64,000 nt of DNA from Oscillospiraceae bacterium (GTDB lineage: Bacteria > Bacillota > Clostridia > Oscillospirales > Ruminococcaceae): contig JAJQGB010000002.1 of NCBI GenBank assembly GCA_021200775.1, positions 1 to 64,000 on the forward strand, in the 5' to 3' direction. The number at the start of each line of letters is the position of its first letter. The first letter of the stretch is position 1. Shown here piece by piece: positions 30,195 through 38,951 of this stretch. The notes below the pieces were generated by a model. The model had not been told where the DNA came from. It was given only the letters and a program-made list of their open reading frames with translations, and made no database searches. The position numbers were made by a program, and so were the translations under genes.

Positions 30195-30222
30195 ATGTAC
30201 AATGTACAATGTACAATGTACA
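30195..30222. repeat. Four tandem 7-bp repeats ATGTACA
   Basis: ATGTACA occurs four times head-to-tail. TGTACA is itself palindromic, so each unit can pair with any other. It lies between the divergent polA and dus genes, upstream of both promoters. It may be a simple slippage repeat or a cluster of binding sites. Confidence 0.7.
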
Positions 30223-30289
30223 ATGGTCGGCAGAGCCGACTTATGGGATTCTTCAAAAATTCCCTCTTCCCAAACTCTGCAATTTGTGC

Positions 30290-30295
30290 TATACT
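30290..30295 (+). promoter_or_regulatory. Probable -10 box of the dus-tsaD operon
   Basis: TGTGCTATACT provides TATACT with a TG just upstream (extended -10 form). No good -35 is present (TTCCCA at 17 bases), consistent with an extended -10 promoter. Confidence 0.45.
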
Positions 30296-30338
30296 ATTTA
30301 CATACGACTATTTTTGTGTGGGGACTGTGTGACAGAGA

Positions 30339-31322
30339 ATGGAGACTTTGAAAATCGGAAATGTGGAGATTGAACGCTCTTGTGCGCTGTCGCCGATGGC
30401 GTCGGTTGCGGACAGGGCTTATCGTACCATCTGCAAGGAGTACGGCGCAAGCTTACTCACAAGCGAGATGGTCTCGGCAAAAGGACTTTGCTACTCGTCC
30501 ACAAAAACCGAGGAGCTCTGTTCTATCTCTGAAATCGAACGTCCCTACGCAATCCAGCTTTTCGGCGAGGAACCCTATTTCATGGCAAAAGCAGTCGGCA
30601 TCATCAAGAAATACAAGCCCGACCTGATAGATATAAACATGGGTTGCCCTGTTCCGAAAGTGGTGAACCCCGGCGGGGGAAGTGCTTTGATGAAGACTCC
30701 CGAGCTCGCTTCTGATATAGTTAAGGCGATGTGCGACGTTTCAGATTGCCCGATAACCGTCAAAATCCGTGCCGGCTGGGATGACGAGCATATAAATGCT
30801 GTCGAGTTTGCAGTTAAGATGGAAGAAGCCGGAGCGGCGGCAATCGCTGTCCACCCGAGAACAAGGCGGCAGATGTACACCGGTCTTTCCGACTGGTCGA
30901 TTATCCGTGACGTTAAGAACGCCGTCAGCGTTCCCGTAATAGGCAACGGCGACATATGCGACTGCTTCGATGCAGAAAGAATGTATAATGAAACCGGTTG
31001 CGATTTGGTTTCTCTGGCGAGAGCCAGCAACGGCAGACCGTGGATTTTCAAAGAGATTCGCGACTATTTAGAGGACGGCACTATCTATTATGAGCCGTCG
31101 GTAGAAGAAAGAATGAACATAATGCTCCGCCACGTCGGGCTTCTGGTGCAGTTCAAAGGCGAAGACACCGGAATCCGTGAAGCCCGCAAGAACGTCGGCT
31201 GGTATTTCAAAGGACTCCGTGGAGCTTCGGCTTTTCGTCAGAGAGCAGGAGCTTTGAAATCTTTGGATGAACTTAAAATGATGGCGGATGAATTTATAGA
31301 AATATCGAAGAGTGAAGAATGA
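30339..31322 (+). CDS. dus: tRNA-dihydrouridine synthase
   Basis: 327 residues of the DusB type. FMN-dependent reduction of uridines in tRNA is shown by [13 protein letters not shown], the active-site Cys in [30 protein letters not shown] and VIGNGDI, and the C-terminal helical domain. First gene of a five-gene translation-linked operon; its stop TGA overlaps the next ATG (31319). ATG 30339 has a weak ribosome site. Which U position is modified cannot be told. Confidence 0.95.
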   Translation: METLKIGNVEIERSCALSPMASVADRAYRTICKEYGASLLTSEMVSAKGLCYSSTKTEELCSISEIERPYAIQLFGEEPYFMAKAVGIIKKYKPDLIDINMGCPVPKVVNPGGGSALMKTPELASDIVKAMCDVSDCPITVKIRAGWDDEHINAVEFAVKMEEAGAAAIAVHPRTRRQMYTGLSDWSIIRDVKNAVSVPVIGNGDICDCFDAERMYNETGCDLVSLARASNGRPWIFKEIRDYLEDGTIYYEPSVEERMNIMLRHVGLLVQFKGEDTGIREARKNVGWYFKGLRGASAFRQRAGALKSLDELKMMADEFIEISKSEE

Positions 31323-32062
31323 TGTTTTCATATGAGAGTCTGGGAGCAGGCTACAAAGTCTGCATATCGGAAGAGCATAGATTTGGGACGGATGCTTTCC
31401 TGCTCGCCGACTTTGCGGGTGCCCGGCACAAGGACAAGGTCTGCGATTTGTGTTCCGGAAACGGAATCGTGGCGCTACTTTTGTCACGGGACTATCAGCC
31501 GGCGGGGATTTATGCCGTCGAATTGCAGGAGCAGGCTTATTCGCAATTAGAGAAGTCGATAGAGGCTTCTCCTGATGAGGCAAAGAAAATTCTGCCTGTT
31601 ATGGGTGACCTCAAAGAGTGGACTGCTCCCGAAAAGCTGGATTTAATCACCTGCAACCCACCATACAAGGCGGACGGTGCGGGGATCCGGAGTGACACAG
31701 AAGCCGCTATCATCGCCCGGCACGAGACGGCTTGCACCATCTACGACGTTTGCGAGTGCGCCGCAAGGTCTCTTAAATACGGTGGCAGGCTCTGCATCTG
31801 CAACCGCCCCGAAAGGCTTGCGGACGTAATCGAAGCGATGAGAAAGAATAAGATTGAGCCAAAAAGGCTCAGAACCGTTCATAAAGACAAGTCGAGCGAA
31901 CCGTGGCTTATCTTGGTTGAAGGCAAATTTGGCGGGTCGGCGTTTATGAGAATAGAAAAGCCCTTATTCATCAAGGGCGAGAACGGCGAGAGCTACTCGG
32001 AAGAGATGAAAAGAATCTATCGTTTATACGAATTTCAGCGGCAGAACCAGGAGGAAAAGTAA
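31319..32062 (+). CDS. trmN6: tRNA1(Val) A37 N6-methyltransferase-like protein
   Basis: 247 residues. Rossmann-type SAM methyltransferase with motif [16 protein letters not shown] and the catalytic NPPY ([11 protein letters not shown]) used by adenine-N6 methylases. N-terminal [12 protein letters not shown] is typical of TrmN6/YabB-type proteins. Expected to modify A37 of tRNA; exact substrate inferred from family. It overlaps dus at the start and rsmI at the stop (TAATG). Confidence 0.85.
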   Translation: MMFSYESLGAGYKVCISEEHRFGTDAFLLADFAGARHKDKVCDLCSGNGIVALLLSRDYQPAGIYAVELQEQAYSQLEKSIEASPDEAKKILPVMGDLKEWTAPEKLDLITCNPPYKADGAGIRSDTEAAIIARHETACTIYDVCECAARSLKYGGRLCICNRPERLADVIEAMRKNKIEPKRLRTVHKDKSSEPWLILVEGKFGGSAFMRIEKPLFIKGENGESYSEEMKRIYRLYEFQRQNQEEK

Positions 32063-32904
32063 TGTCAGAGCTTTTTGTGGTCGGGACGCCAATCGGCAAC
32101 CTGGGAGACATAACATATCGGGCTGTTGAAGTGCTTAAGTCAGTCGATTTTATTGCGGCTGAGGACACAAGGGTCTCGGCGAAGCTTTTAAGCTACCTCG
32201 ACATAAGAAAGCCGATGGTGAGCTATCATGAGCACAACCACAAATACTCCGGCGAGAGCATTATAAAAAGAATCCTTGACGGCGAAAGCTGTGCCGTCAT
32301 CACCGACGCCGGTATGCCCTGCATCTCCGACCCGGGAGAAGATTTGGTGCGGCTCTGCATCGAAAATAACGTCCCGGTGACGGTTGTTCCCGGACCTACG
32401 GCGCTGATTTCGGCGCTTGCCGTCAGCGGGCTCGACACTTCGAGATTCGCATTTGAAGGCTTCCCGTCGGTCGCAAAGCGCTCTCGCAACGAGCTTTTCG
32501 CCAAGTGTGCGCTTGAAGAAAGAACCCTAATCTTTTACGAAGCTCCCCACAAGATGGTCGAAACTCTCGGCGACCTGTATAAATTCTTCGGCGACCGTAG
32601 AATCACCATCTGCCGGGAGCTCACGAAGATTCACGAAGAGATTATTAGAACCACCCTTTCCGAAGCCCAGAATCTCTACAACGACGATGACAGAAAGCCC
32701 CGTGGCGAATATGTCCTGATTGTCGAGGGCTTGAAGGAAGTTCCGGAGACAATTACGAAAGAAGACGCCCTGGGAAAAGTAAAAGAACTGGTCGCAAAGG
32801 GAATGCGAGGCGCCGACGCTTGCAGAGAAATCGCCAAAACTACTCCGTTCTCGAAAGCCGAGCTCTATACTCTTCTCCTGAACGAGAAGGAGGACGAACA
32901 GTGA
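32062..32904 (+). CDS. rsmI: 16S rRNA (cytidine1402-2'-O)-methyltransferase
   Basis: 280 residues, typical RsmI. Tetrapyrrole-methylase fold: VGTPIGNLGDITYRAVEVL, FIAAEDTR, VITDAGMPCISDPG, VVPGPTALISALA and LIFYEAPHK. It methylates the 2'-O of C1402 in the ribosomal P site. ATG 32062 shares a base with the upstream stop. Its own stop overlaps GTG 32901 of rimI. Confidence 0.97.
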   Translation: MSELFVVGTPIGNLGDITYRAVEVLKSVDFIAAEDTRVSAKLLSYLDIRKPMVSYHEHNHKYSGESIIKRILDGESCAVITDAGMPCISDPGEDLVRLCIENNVPVTVVPGPTALISALAVSGLDTSRFAFEGFPSVAKRSRNELFAKCALEERTLIFYEAPHKMVETLGDLYKFFGDRRITICRELTKIHEEIIRTTLSEAQNLYNDDDRKPRGEYVLIVEGLKEVPETITKEDALGKVKELVAKGMRGADACREIAKTTPFSKAELYTLLLNEKEDEQ

Positions 32905-33323
32905 CTGTCCGTGAAATGGCTTTGGGCGACATTCCGACGGTCTGCGAAATAGAAAAAGACTGCTTCACCGCCGAAGCCTGGAGCGAGGATAGCTTCAAGT
33001 ACAGGCTCGGAAAGCCCGGATTCATCTCGCTTGTGGCTGTTGATTCGGGAGAAATTGTCGGCTATATTGCCGCCTCCGAAGTCCTTGACGAGCAGTATCT
33101 CGACAGCTTAGCCGTCAGGGCTGATTATCGTGGACAAGGCGTTGCGACCTCCCTTATGAAAGCGGCTTTTGACCCGGAAAAGACGGTGTATCTTGAAGTC
33201 AGGAAGTCGAATCTTCCGGCGATAAATCTCTATAAGAAATTAGGTTTCACCCAGTATGCCGAGCGTGGCGGCTATTACGAAAATCCGACCGAAAATGCAA
33301 TATTAATGAGGAATGAGAAATGA
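32901..33323 (+). CDS. rimI: Ribosomal-protein-alanine N-acetyltransferase RimI-type
   Basis: 140 residues, GNAT fold. Motif A/B elements are YLDSLAVRADYRGQGVATSLMKAA (acetyl-CoA loop QGVA) and VYLEVRKSNLPAINLYKKLGF. RimI acetylates the N-terminus of S18. GTG 32901 behind AAGGAGGACG, overlapping the rsmI stop, is preferred over ATG 32820, which lies inside rsmI. Its stop overlaps tsaD ATG (33320). rimI next to tsaD is a conserved pairing. Confidence 0.92.
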   Translation: MTVREMALGDIPTVCEIEKDCFTAEAWSEDSFKYRLGKPGFISLVAVDSGEIVGYIAASEVLDEQYLDSLAVRADYRGQGVATSLMKAAFDPEKTVYLEVRKSNLPAINLYKKLGFTQYAERGGYYENPTENAILMRNEK

Positions 33324-34354
33324 AGATATTAGGAATTGAAAGCTCCTGCGACGAAACTGCGGCGGCTGTCATCGAGGACGGCGTGAACGTCCTTTCAAAC
33401 GTCGTTGCTTCCCAGATTGACGAGCACAAGCTCTATGGCGGAGTTGTCCCGGAGATAGCGTCACGAAGACACGCCGAGAACATCTGCGGAGTTGTCAGTG
33501 AAGCTCTTGAATCGGCATCCGTCACGATGGACGACATCGACGCCGTTGCCGTCACCTATGCTCCCGGGCTTATCGGGGCGCTTCTGGTCGGCGTGAGCTA
33601 TGCAAAAGGGCTGTCGTTTGCAACCGGAAAGCCGCTTGTGCCCGTCCACCATCTGGCGGGGCACATCGCCGCAAATTACATCTCGCACCCGGAGCTCGAA
33701 CCGCCGTACTTGTGCCTTGTAATCAGCGGCGGACATTCGCACATCATAGAAGTTAAGACGCACACCGAATTTCACGTCATCGGAAGAACCCGTGACGATG
33801 CGGCGGGGGAGTGCTTTGACAAGGTAGCACGTACTCTCGGCTTCCCTTATCCGGGAGGAAAAGAGATTGACCGTGCCGCACAGCTCGGAAACAAAAACGC
33901 CTTCAAGCTTCCGCACCCGAAGCTCACCGGTTGCGAATATGACTATTCCTTTTCGGGGCTCAAGACCGCCGTCATAAATCTCTGGCACAATGCTGAACAG
34001 CGTGGCGAAACGCTCGAAGTAAACGATTTAGCGGCTTCGTTCCAGAAGACCGTCTGCGACATATTAGCAGAGAAGCTCATGCTTGCGGCGGAGAACTTAG
34101 GCTACACGAAGATAGCCGTCGCCGGAGGAGTTTCCGCCAACACCGGAGTCCGGGACAAGATAGCACATGAGTGCAAAAAGCGTGGCTACGAGCTTTACAT
34201 GCCGAAGTTCACCTACTGCGGCGACAACGGCGCAATGATTGCCTCGCAGGGATACTTTGATTTCATCGCCGGAAAAACCGCTGGAACTGACCTGAATGCA
34301 TATGCAACGATGGCGATTGACTGTGCAAATGTCGGCTGCGGACGACTTGGCTGA
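33320..34354 (+). CDS. tsaD: tRNA N6-adenosine threonylcarbamoyltransferase
   Basis: 344 residues. ASKHA-fold TsaD with GIESSCDETAAAVI at the start, the metal-binding VHHLAGHIAAN (His-x3-His), CLVISGGHSH, GECFDKVAR, VAGGVSAN and YCGDNGAMIA. It transfers threonylcarbamoyl to A37 of ANN-reading tRNAs with TsaB/TsaE. Last gene of the chain. The palindrome GACTTGGC-TGAC-GCCAAGTC (34344-34363) spans its stop codon and, with AAGTTCGGCTTTGCCGAACTT just after, may end the transcript. Confidence 0.98.
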   Translation: MKILGIESSCDETAAAVIEDGVNVLSNVVASQIDEHKLYGGVVPEIASRRHAENICGVVSEALESASVTMDDIDAVAVTYAPGLIGALLVGVSYAKGLSFATGKPLVPVHHLAGHIAANYISHPELEPPYLCLVISGGHSHIIEVKTHTEFHVIGRTRDDAAGECFDKVARTLGFPYPGGKEIDRAAQLGNKNAFKLPHPKLTGCEYDYSFSGLKTAVINLWHNAEQRGETLEVNDLAASFQKTVCDILAEKLMLAAENLGYTKIAVAGGVSANTGVRDKIAHECKKRGYELYMPKFTYCGDNGAMIASQGYFDFIAGKTAGTDLNAYATMAIDCANVGCGRLG

Positions 34355-34387
34355 CGCCAAGTCGGCAAGTTCGGCTTTGCCGAACTT
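34344..34387 (+). terminator. Two palindromes at the end of tsaD
   Basis: GACTTGGC/GCCAAGTC (34344-34363, across the stop codon) and AAGTTCGGC/GCCGAACTT (34367-34387). There is no T-run, so they may act as transcript-end protection rather than a full terminator. Confidence 0.45.
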
Positions 34388-34390
34388 GCA

Positions 34391-34577
34391 CCCCTCCACC
34401 ACCGCACTTCGTGCGGCGGTCCCCCTCCCCCTTCGGGTGAGGCTTTGACTGCTTCTATTGTAACTTTTAACTAAGCACTACTTTTTTGCAACCCTTCCTA
34501 TTACAAGAGTCTTCGAGAGAAGGAAAATAGCCTCCCCTGAAAGGGGAGGGGAACCGTGCGAAGCACGGTGGAGGGGT
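34391..34577. repeat. Composite palindromic element B-B (inverted) after tsaD
   Basis: It begins CCCCTCCACCACCGC-ACTTCG-TGCGGCGGT and ends ACCGTGCGAAGCACGGTGGAGGGG: two type B halves in opposite orientation around about 90 bases of AT-rich middle. The inner palindromes differ in sequence but keep pairing (CCGCAC/GTGCGG against ACCGTGC/GCACGGT). Confidence 0.75.
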
Positions 34578-34595
34578 TTCCATGCGAGGTTCACC

Positions 34596-35480
34596 ATGAA
34601 ACTTAAACGCACAATATCCATAATCCTATCCATAGCTCTTTTGCTCAGCCTCACCGCTTGCAGTGACATCACGCCGGAGGCGGTGGTGACTGAGGACGTT
34701 GTCATCGATGAGGCGCCGGTGAAGGCGGCTTATCCTGTCAGCTTCGGAACGGAGACGTTTGACTCAGCACCCGAGACGGTTGCTTCGCTTTCACCCGCAC
34801 TGACTGAGATTCTGTACGAGCTCGGGCTTTCTGAGAAGCTGGTCGCCGTCAGCGAGTACTGCAACAACTACAATTCGCTTCCCACTGTCGGTAGCCCTGC
34901 TAATCCGGACATCGACGCCATTATCGAGCTTGCACCCGAGCTTCTCATTACCCAGTCGCCTATAGCTTCGACCGACGAGGTCCGGCTTGACCAGGCGGGC
35001 GTCAGAGTGCTCTATCTCGAACTTCCGACCGGGTTTTCCTACTTGTGTGAAGAGTACATCGAGCTCTCGATGATTTTCTATGGTGCTGTCGACTCGGAGG
35101 AGGTTGCGCTTGCGGCTCTCAGCGAGATTGACGACACCATGCTTTCGGCGCAGAACTTAGGAGTCAGCGAGAATTTCGTCATCATCTACTATGGTCTTGA
35201 CGGCGGCTACACCGCTTCTGCCGGAAACGACCTTGCTTCCGACATGCTTTCCGTTTTCGGGACGAATCTTCTTGAAACCGAGGACGAGGAGCTGGCGATA
35301 GTCTCCTATGAAGAGCTCGAAGAGATGGATTTGGGAGTAATATTTGCCGACGAAGCGCTTTCGGACGAAGATTTTGAGGATTTGGACGCCGAGATAATCT
35401 ATCTCGATTTGAGTGAGTTCTCGAAGCCGACGGCTCAGTTGTCGGGGATTATTTCAGAATGTATCGCAGAACTCAGCTAG
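34596..35480 (+). CDS. Orphan helical-backbone metal/cobalamin-type substrate-binding lipoprotein
   Basis: 294 residues. Lipoprotein signal with lipobox LSLTAC (Cys22). The mature part follows the BtuF/FhuD (TroA-like) fold: VASLSPALTEILYELGLSEKLVAV, GSPANPDIDAIIELAPELLI, then a long rigid helix and YEELEEMDLGVI. It captures siderophore, haem or cobalamin on the cell surface. No permease or ATPase follows, so it must borrow a transporter encoded elsewhere. ATG 34596 is chosen; ATG 34581 is an alternative that lies at the end of the palindromic element. The N-terminal mature part is acidic. Confidence 0.85.
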   Translation: MKLKRTISIILSIALLLSLTACSDITPEAVVTEDVVIDEAPVKAAYPVSFGTETFDSAPETVASLSPALTEILYELGLSEKLVAVSEYCNNYNSLPTVGSPANPDIDAIIELAPELLITQSPIASTDEVRLDQAGVRVLYLELPTGFSYLCEEYIELSMIFYGAVDSEEVALAALSEIDDTMLSAQNLGVSENFVIIYYGLDGGYTASAGNDLASDMLSVFGTNLLETEDEELAIVSYEELEEMDLGVIFADEALSDEDFEDLDAEIIYLDLSEFSKPTAQLSGIISECIAELS

Positions 35481-35519
35481 CCGGGAAAAGTGAATAATTT
35501 GTAAAGATTCCGATTTCGG

Positions 35520-35548
35520 TTGACATCGGGCAAAATAAAAGGTATTAT
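35520..35548 (+). promoter_or_regulatory. Promoter of the transglutaminase-like lipoprotein genes
   Basis: TTGACA (35520-35525), 17 bases, TATTAT (35543-35548). A leader of about 125 bases contains the stem CAAGCC/GGCTTG (35579-35604). Confidence 0.75.
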
Positions 35549-35679
35549 ATTAGAATACGGTTACGAAAAATTTTTGCCCAAGCCGCAATAATTTCGGGGC
35601 TTGATTTGTATTAAAAGATACGGGACGGTTCGCCCCAGAGAATAAAAGAAGAATTTTCGCAAAAAAAGGAGAAACAAAA

Positions 35680-36963
35680 ATGAGCAAAAGAATAATATGC
35701 CTTCTGCTGGCTTTGTGCATGGCACTGTCCGTCTTCACGGGATGTGGCACGACCATCGACGATGAGCCGGCATCGACCACAGCATCAACTGACGCTGAAG
35801 CTTCAACCGGTGCTGATCAGACAGACGGGGCGTCTGATGCCTCTGCCGACAGTCCGACTGCCTCCGCAATCACCGAGAACTGGAGCTACGACTTCGACTC
35901 CTCGTTCATCACCGAAAACGGAATCGAATATGTCTGGGAGAGACTCGATGAAGAAACAAGAGTCAACTTAGGCGAGATTATGAACGCAATCCGTGAAGGT
36001 CAGATTTACTGTTCGCTTTCAGTCGGCTTCCCTTATGAGGAGAGAGACGACTTCCTCACGCTCGTGTCGAACTGCTGTATTTATTACACCTGGGTGGGAA
36101 CATCCTTCAGCACTGCGACCGACGAGTCGGGAACGGTAAAGGGAGTCACGATAAACTACAGAGGAATCGACTATGAGTCGGATATCCTGGTTATCATGGA
36201 TGAGCTCGACGCTAAGCTTGACGAGATTATCTCGGCTATGCCAGACGGAACCGAGTTCGAGAAGCTGAAGTACTTACACGATTATCTTATACTTAACTGC
36301 GACTACAGCGACACCGCCGGAACAAGTCCGTTTACATCCTATGGAGCGCTCGTCGAGGGCTACGCCACCTGCCAGGGCTATGCGGACGCTATGCACCTGC
36401 TTCTCAACCGTGCGGGATTTGAAACGATGTTTGTAACCGGTGTCGGAACCGACTCGGCTGTCAAGCACAAGTGGAACTATGTCATGTGCGAGGACGGTCA
36501 CTGGTACATCATCGACCCGACATGGGACGACCCTTCGGACGTCACCGACCCGTACTACGTCGGCTACTGCTACTTCCTCATCAGCGACGAGGAGATTTTG
36601 AAGGACCACGCCGCAAAGCATGAGAGCAACTATTACGAGACTCCCTATGCTGATTCGATGGACTTAAACTTCTTCAACGTGATGGGCTACTATGCGACCA
36701 CCGCTGATGAAGCCTATGAAATTCTCATGGAGCAGGCAAAGAGCAGTACTATTGACTCTGAGAGAAGATGCTTCTATGTCAAGTTCGAGAGCTCGGAGGC
36801 AATGCACGAGATTTATGAGTCCTTAAAGGACAACGGACAGCTTGCAGAGATTATCAGTGCGGCAAATTCCGCCGCCGGAACGACATACAAGACGACTTCC
36901 TGGTCGAGAACGCTTAATGACGCTCTCGGAATCCTGACGATTACATTGAAAGAGTCAGACTAA
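35680..36963 (+). CDS. Lipoprotein with transglutaminase-like domain, copy 1
   Basis: 427 residues. Signal with lipobox FTGC (Cys23), followed by a low-complexity Thr/Ala/Ser/Asp linker. The C-terminal half contains a transglutaminase-like Cys-His-Asp triad: Cys in EGYATCQGYADAMHLLLNRAG, His in KHKWNYV and Asp in YIIDPTWDDP. In bacteria such surface proteins act as cysteine proteases or peptidoglycan/protein crosslinkers; the specific role is unknown. A paralogue with an SH3 domain follows 79 bases later. ATG 35680 follows AAAAGGAGAAA. Confidence 0.88.
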   Translation: MSKRIICLLLALCMALSVFTGCGTTIDDEPASTTASTDAEASTGADQTDGASDASADSPTASAITENWSYDFDSSFITENGIEYVWERLDEETRVNLGEIMNAIREGQIYCSLSVGFPYEERDDFLTLVSNCCIYYTWVGTSFSTATDESGTVKGVTINYRGIDYESDILVIMDELDAKLDEIISAMPDGTEFEKLKYLHDYLILNCDYSDTAGTSPFTSYGALVEGYATCQGYADAMHLLLNRAGFETMFVTGVGTDSAVKHKWNYVMCEDGHWYIIDPTWDDPSDVTDPYYVGYCYFLISDEEILKDHAAKHESNYYETPYADSMDLNFFNVMGYYATTADEAYEILMEQAKSSTIDSERRCFYVKFESSEAMHEIYESLKDNGQLAEIISAANSAAGTTYKTTSWSRTLNDALGILTITLKESD

Positions 36964-37042
36964 GTAAATGTTAAGGCGACGGCGAAGCGCCAGGCGCCCT
37001 ATCAGATAAAAACAGATAAATCCGAAAACGGAGGAAAGAAAC

Positions 37043-38689
37043 ATGAGTAAGTTCAAGAGATTCCTGTCGCTCATAATCGCAATGGTTCTCACCGTCACAA
37101 TGCTTTCGAGCTGTGGAAGTGAAATCATTGAATCGAATTCTGACGGCTTGGTAACAGGCGACGCCGCTGTAACGGAAGTGCCCGAGGAGACAACCGAGGT
37201 CACCACCACAACGGAGGTAACAACCACCGAAGCGACCACCACCGAGGCAACAACCGTCGCCACAACCGAGGCGACAACCACTGCCGCAACCACAACCGCT
37301 TCGACATCTTCAGGCGAATACACCGTCGAGGCTATGAGTGCGACAATGTACGCTACATATTCGGTAAACGTAAGAAGCGGTCCTTCTGCCGACTATGACA
37401 GAATCGGCGGCTATGCACAGGGCGCCGAAGTCACCGTCACCGGACGTGCATCCACCGGCTGGTATCAGGTCGACTATAAGGGTGAAACCGGCTACGTTTC
37501 GAGCTCCTATCTTTCTTCCGACCCGGTTGCTACAACTACAACCACTACTTCCAGCGATGAGGATTCAGTAGACCTCGGCGACGATTCGTCTTCCGGCTCT
37601 TCAACCTCCTCATCCACCACAATCTCCTCTTCAAATGCAAGCACCACCGTTTCCTTCGGCAGTTGGGCTAGCGACAACGGCTGGGAGACAATTTTGAGCT
37701 ACATGAAGGAGGACAGATACGTAACCGTCCTCAACAAGGTTATGGAAGCAGTCCAGAACTATCAGTCGGTTGTCGATGTAAGCGGATATATCACCGCTGA
37801 TGAAGCAAGCGACTTTGCAAACCTCATTTTGCAGATTGTTGCGGTTGAATACTTCTATGTTGATTCAATCGGCGCTACAACAAGCGGCGGATATCTGAAC
37901 AAGGTCAAGATTTCCTATAACGTCGACACCGAAGCTCAGGGCAACCAGATGGTAAATACCCTCAGGTCAACTGCGGACAGCGTTATTGCAAACCTGAAGA
38001 GCTCGATGTCCGACTACGAGAAGATTAAGTATCTCACCGAGTGGCTGGTCTTTAACTGCTCTTATGACGGTGACGCTTCCGTCTGCGATACCGCATACGG
38101 CTCTGTCGTAAACGGTAAGGCAAACTGCGCTGGTTACGCAAAGGGTCTCTTCTATCTCCTTACAAGAGCAGGCTTTGACGTAGTCTTCTGCGAAGGTATC
38201 GGCTCAGAAGCCAAGCACCTCTGGGTAAAGGTCAAGATTGGCAGTTCTTGGTACAATATCGACCCGACATGGTGCGATGACAAGACTATGCCTTCAACCT
38301 ATATCGACTACAGCCTCTTCTGCTGCACCGACTCTTACATGGCGGCAACTCACGCAGATGTCTTCGACATGGAATTCTACACCGTTCCTTCCGCAACAAG
38401 CACATCCTATGACTGGTTCGTTATGAACGGCTACTATGCGACAAGTCTCAGTGAGGCTGTAAGCATACTCAAATCCGAGACAAAGTCGGCTGTAAGCACC
38501 GGCAGTTCGTATGTATATGTATATCTGAAGGTTTCCTCTTCGAGCGTCTATGACGAGGTTGCGGCTTCCTACAAGAAGAGCGGATATAACTCGAATATCC
38601 TTGCAAGCATCAGCTCCTCCTACACCTGCACGAGCGTTCAGGTAAGAGACAACTCAAACGTCAGAATTTACGTACTGAAGAAAAATTAA
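37043..38689 (+). CDS. Lipoprotein with SH3 domain and transglutaminase-like domain, copy 2
   Basis: 548 residues. Lipobox LSSC (Cys24); a Thr/Glu/Ala repeat linker (TTTEVTTTEATTTEATTVA); a bacterial SH3 domain (SVNVRSGPSADYDRIGGYA, then GWYQVDYKGETGYVSSSYL, about residues 108-160); a second Ser/Thr-rich linker; then a transglutaminase-like domain with triad Cys (KANCAGYAKGLFYLLT), His (KHLWVKV) and Asp (WYNIDPTWCDD). SH3b domains usually bind cell-wall peptides, so the enzyme part is probably held at the wall. It pairs with copy 1 as a duplicated module. Confidence 0.88.
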   Translation: MSKFKRFLSLIIAMVLTVTMLSSCGSEIIESNSDGLVTGDAAVTEVPEETTEVTTTTEVTTTEATTTEATTVATTEATTTAATTTASTSSGEYTVEAMSATMYATYSVNVRSGPSADYDRIGGYAQGAEVTVTGRASTGWYQVDYKGETGYVSSSYLSSDPVATTTTTTSSDEDSVDLGDDSSSGSSTSSSTTISSSNASTTVSFGSWASDNGWETILSYMKEDRYVTVLNKVMEAVQNYQSVVDVSGYITADEASDFANLILQIVAVEYFYVDSIGATTSGGYLNKVKISYNVDTEAQGNQMVNTLRSTADSVIANLKSSMSDYEKIKYLTEWLVFNCSYDGDASVCDTAYGSVVNGKANCAGYAKGLFYLLTRAGFDVVFCEGIGSEAKHLWVKVKIGSSWYNIDPTWCDDKTMPSTYIDYSLFCCTDSYMAATHADVFDMEFYTVPSATSTSYDWFVMNGYYATSLSEAVSILKSETKSAVSTGSSYVYVYLKVSSSSVYDEVAASYKKSGYNSNILASISSSYTCTSVQVRDNSNVRIYVLKKN

Positions 38690-38808
38690 CAGTCAACAGT
38701 CTGGCTATCAGATTTAAATGGATGTCCGACAAATTCCGGACAGTTGTGCATGTTGTACAAAACTAACGCCGGAATTTCGGCGAATTGCACATTTCATTTT
38801 CCGACGAT

Positions 38809-38869
38809 ATGTGCTATAATGTTTAAGTACTTGTGATTCGTGTGAGAGCCTTTTTCGCACGAATCACAA
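38809..38869 (+). promoter_or_regulatory. Promoter and long leader stem-loop before the second solute-binding protein
   Basis: An extended -10 TGCTATAAT ends at 38820, with no good -35. The transcript would carry a perfect 12-base-pair stem (TTGTGATTCGTG with CACGAATCACAA, 38831-38869). There is no T-run, so it is not a terminator; the start codon lies about 83 bases downstream. Confidence 0.55.
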
Positions 38870-38951
38870 AAATAAACCCGTTGTGAATAACTCCGTCGGG
38901 CGGACGCCCGGCAAGAAGGCAACTACCACACTATTGAAAGGAAACATTACT

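Noticed and set aside
34581-34595. Alternative start (ATG 34581) for the cobalamin/iron-type binding lipoprotein
   Set aside because: It would add five residues from the end of the palindromic element before a normal lipoprotein signal; ATG 34596 gives the standard signal length.
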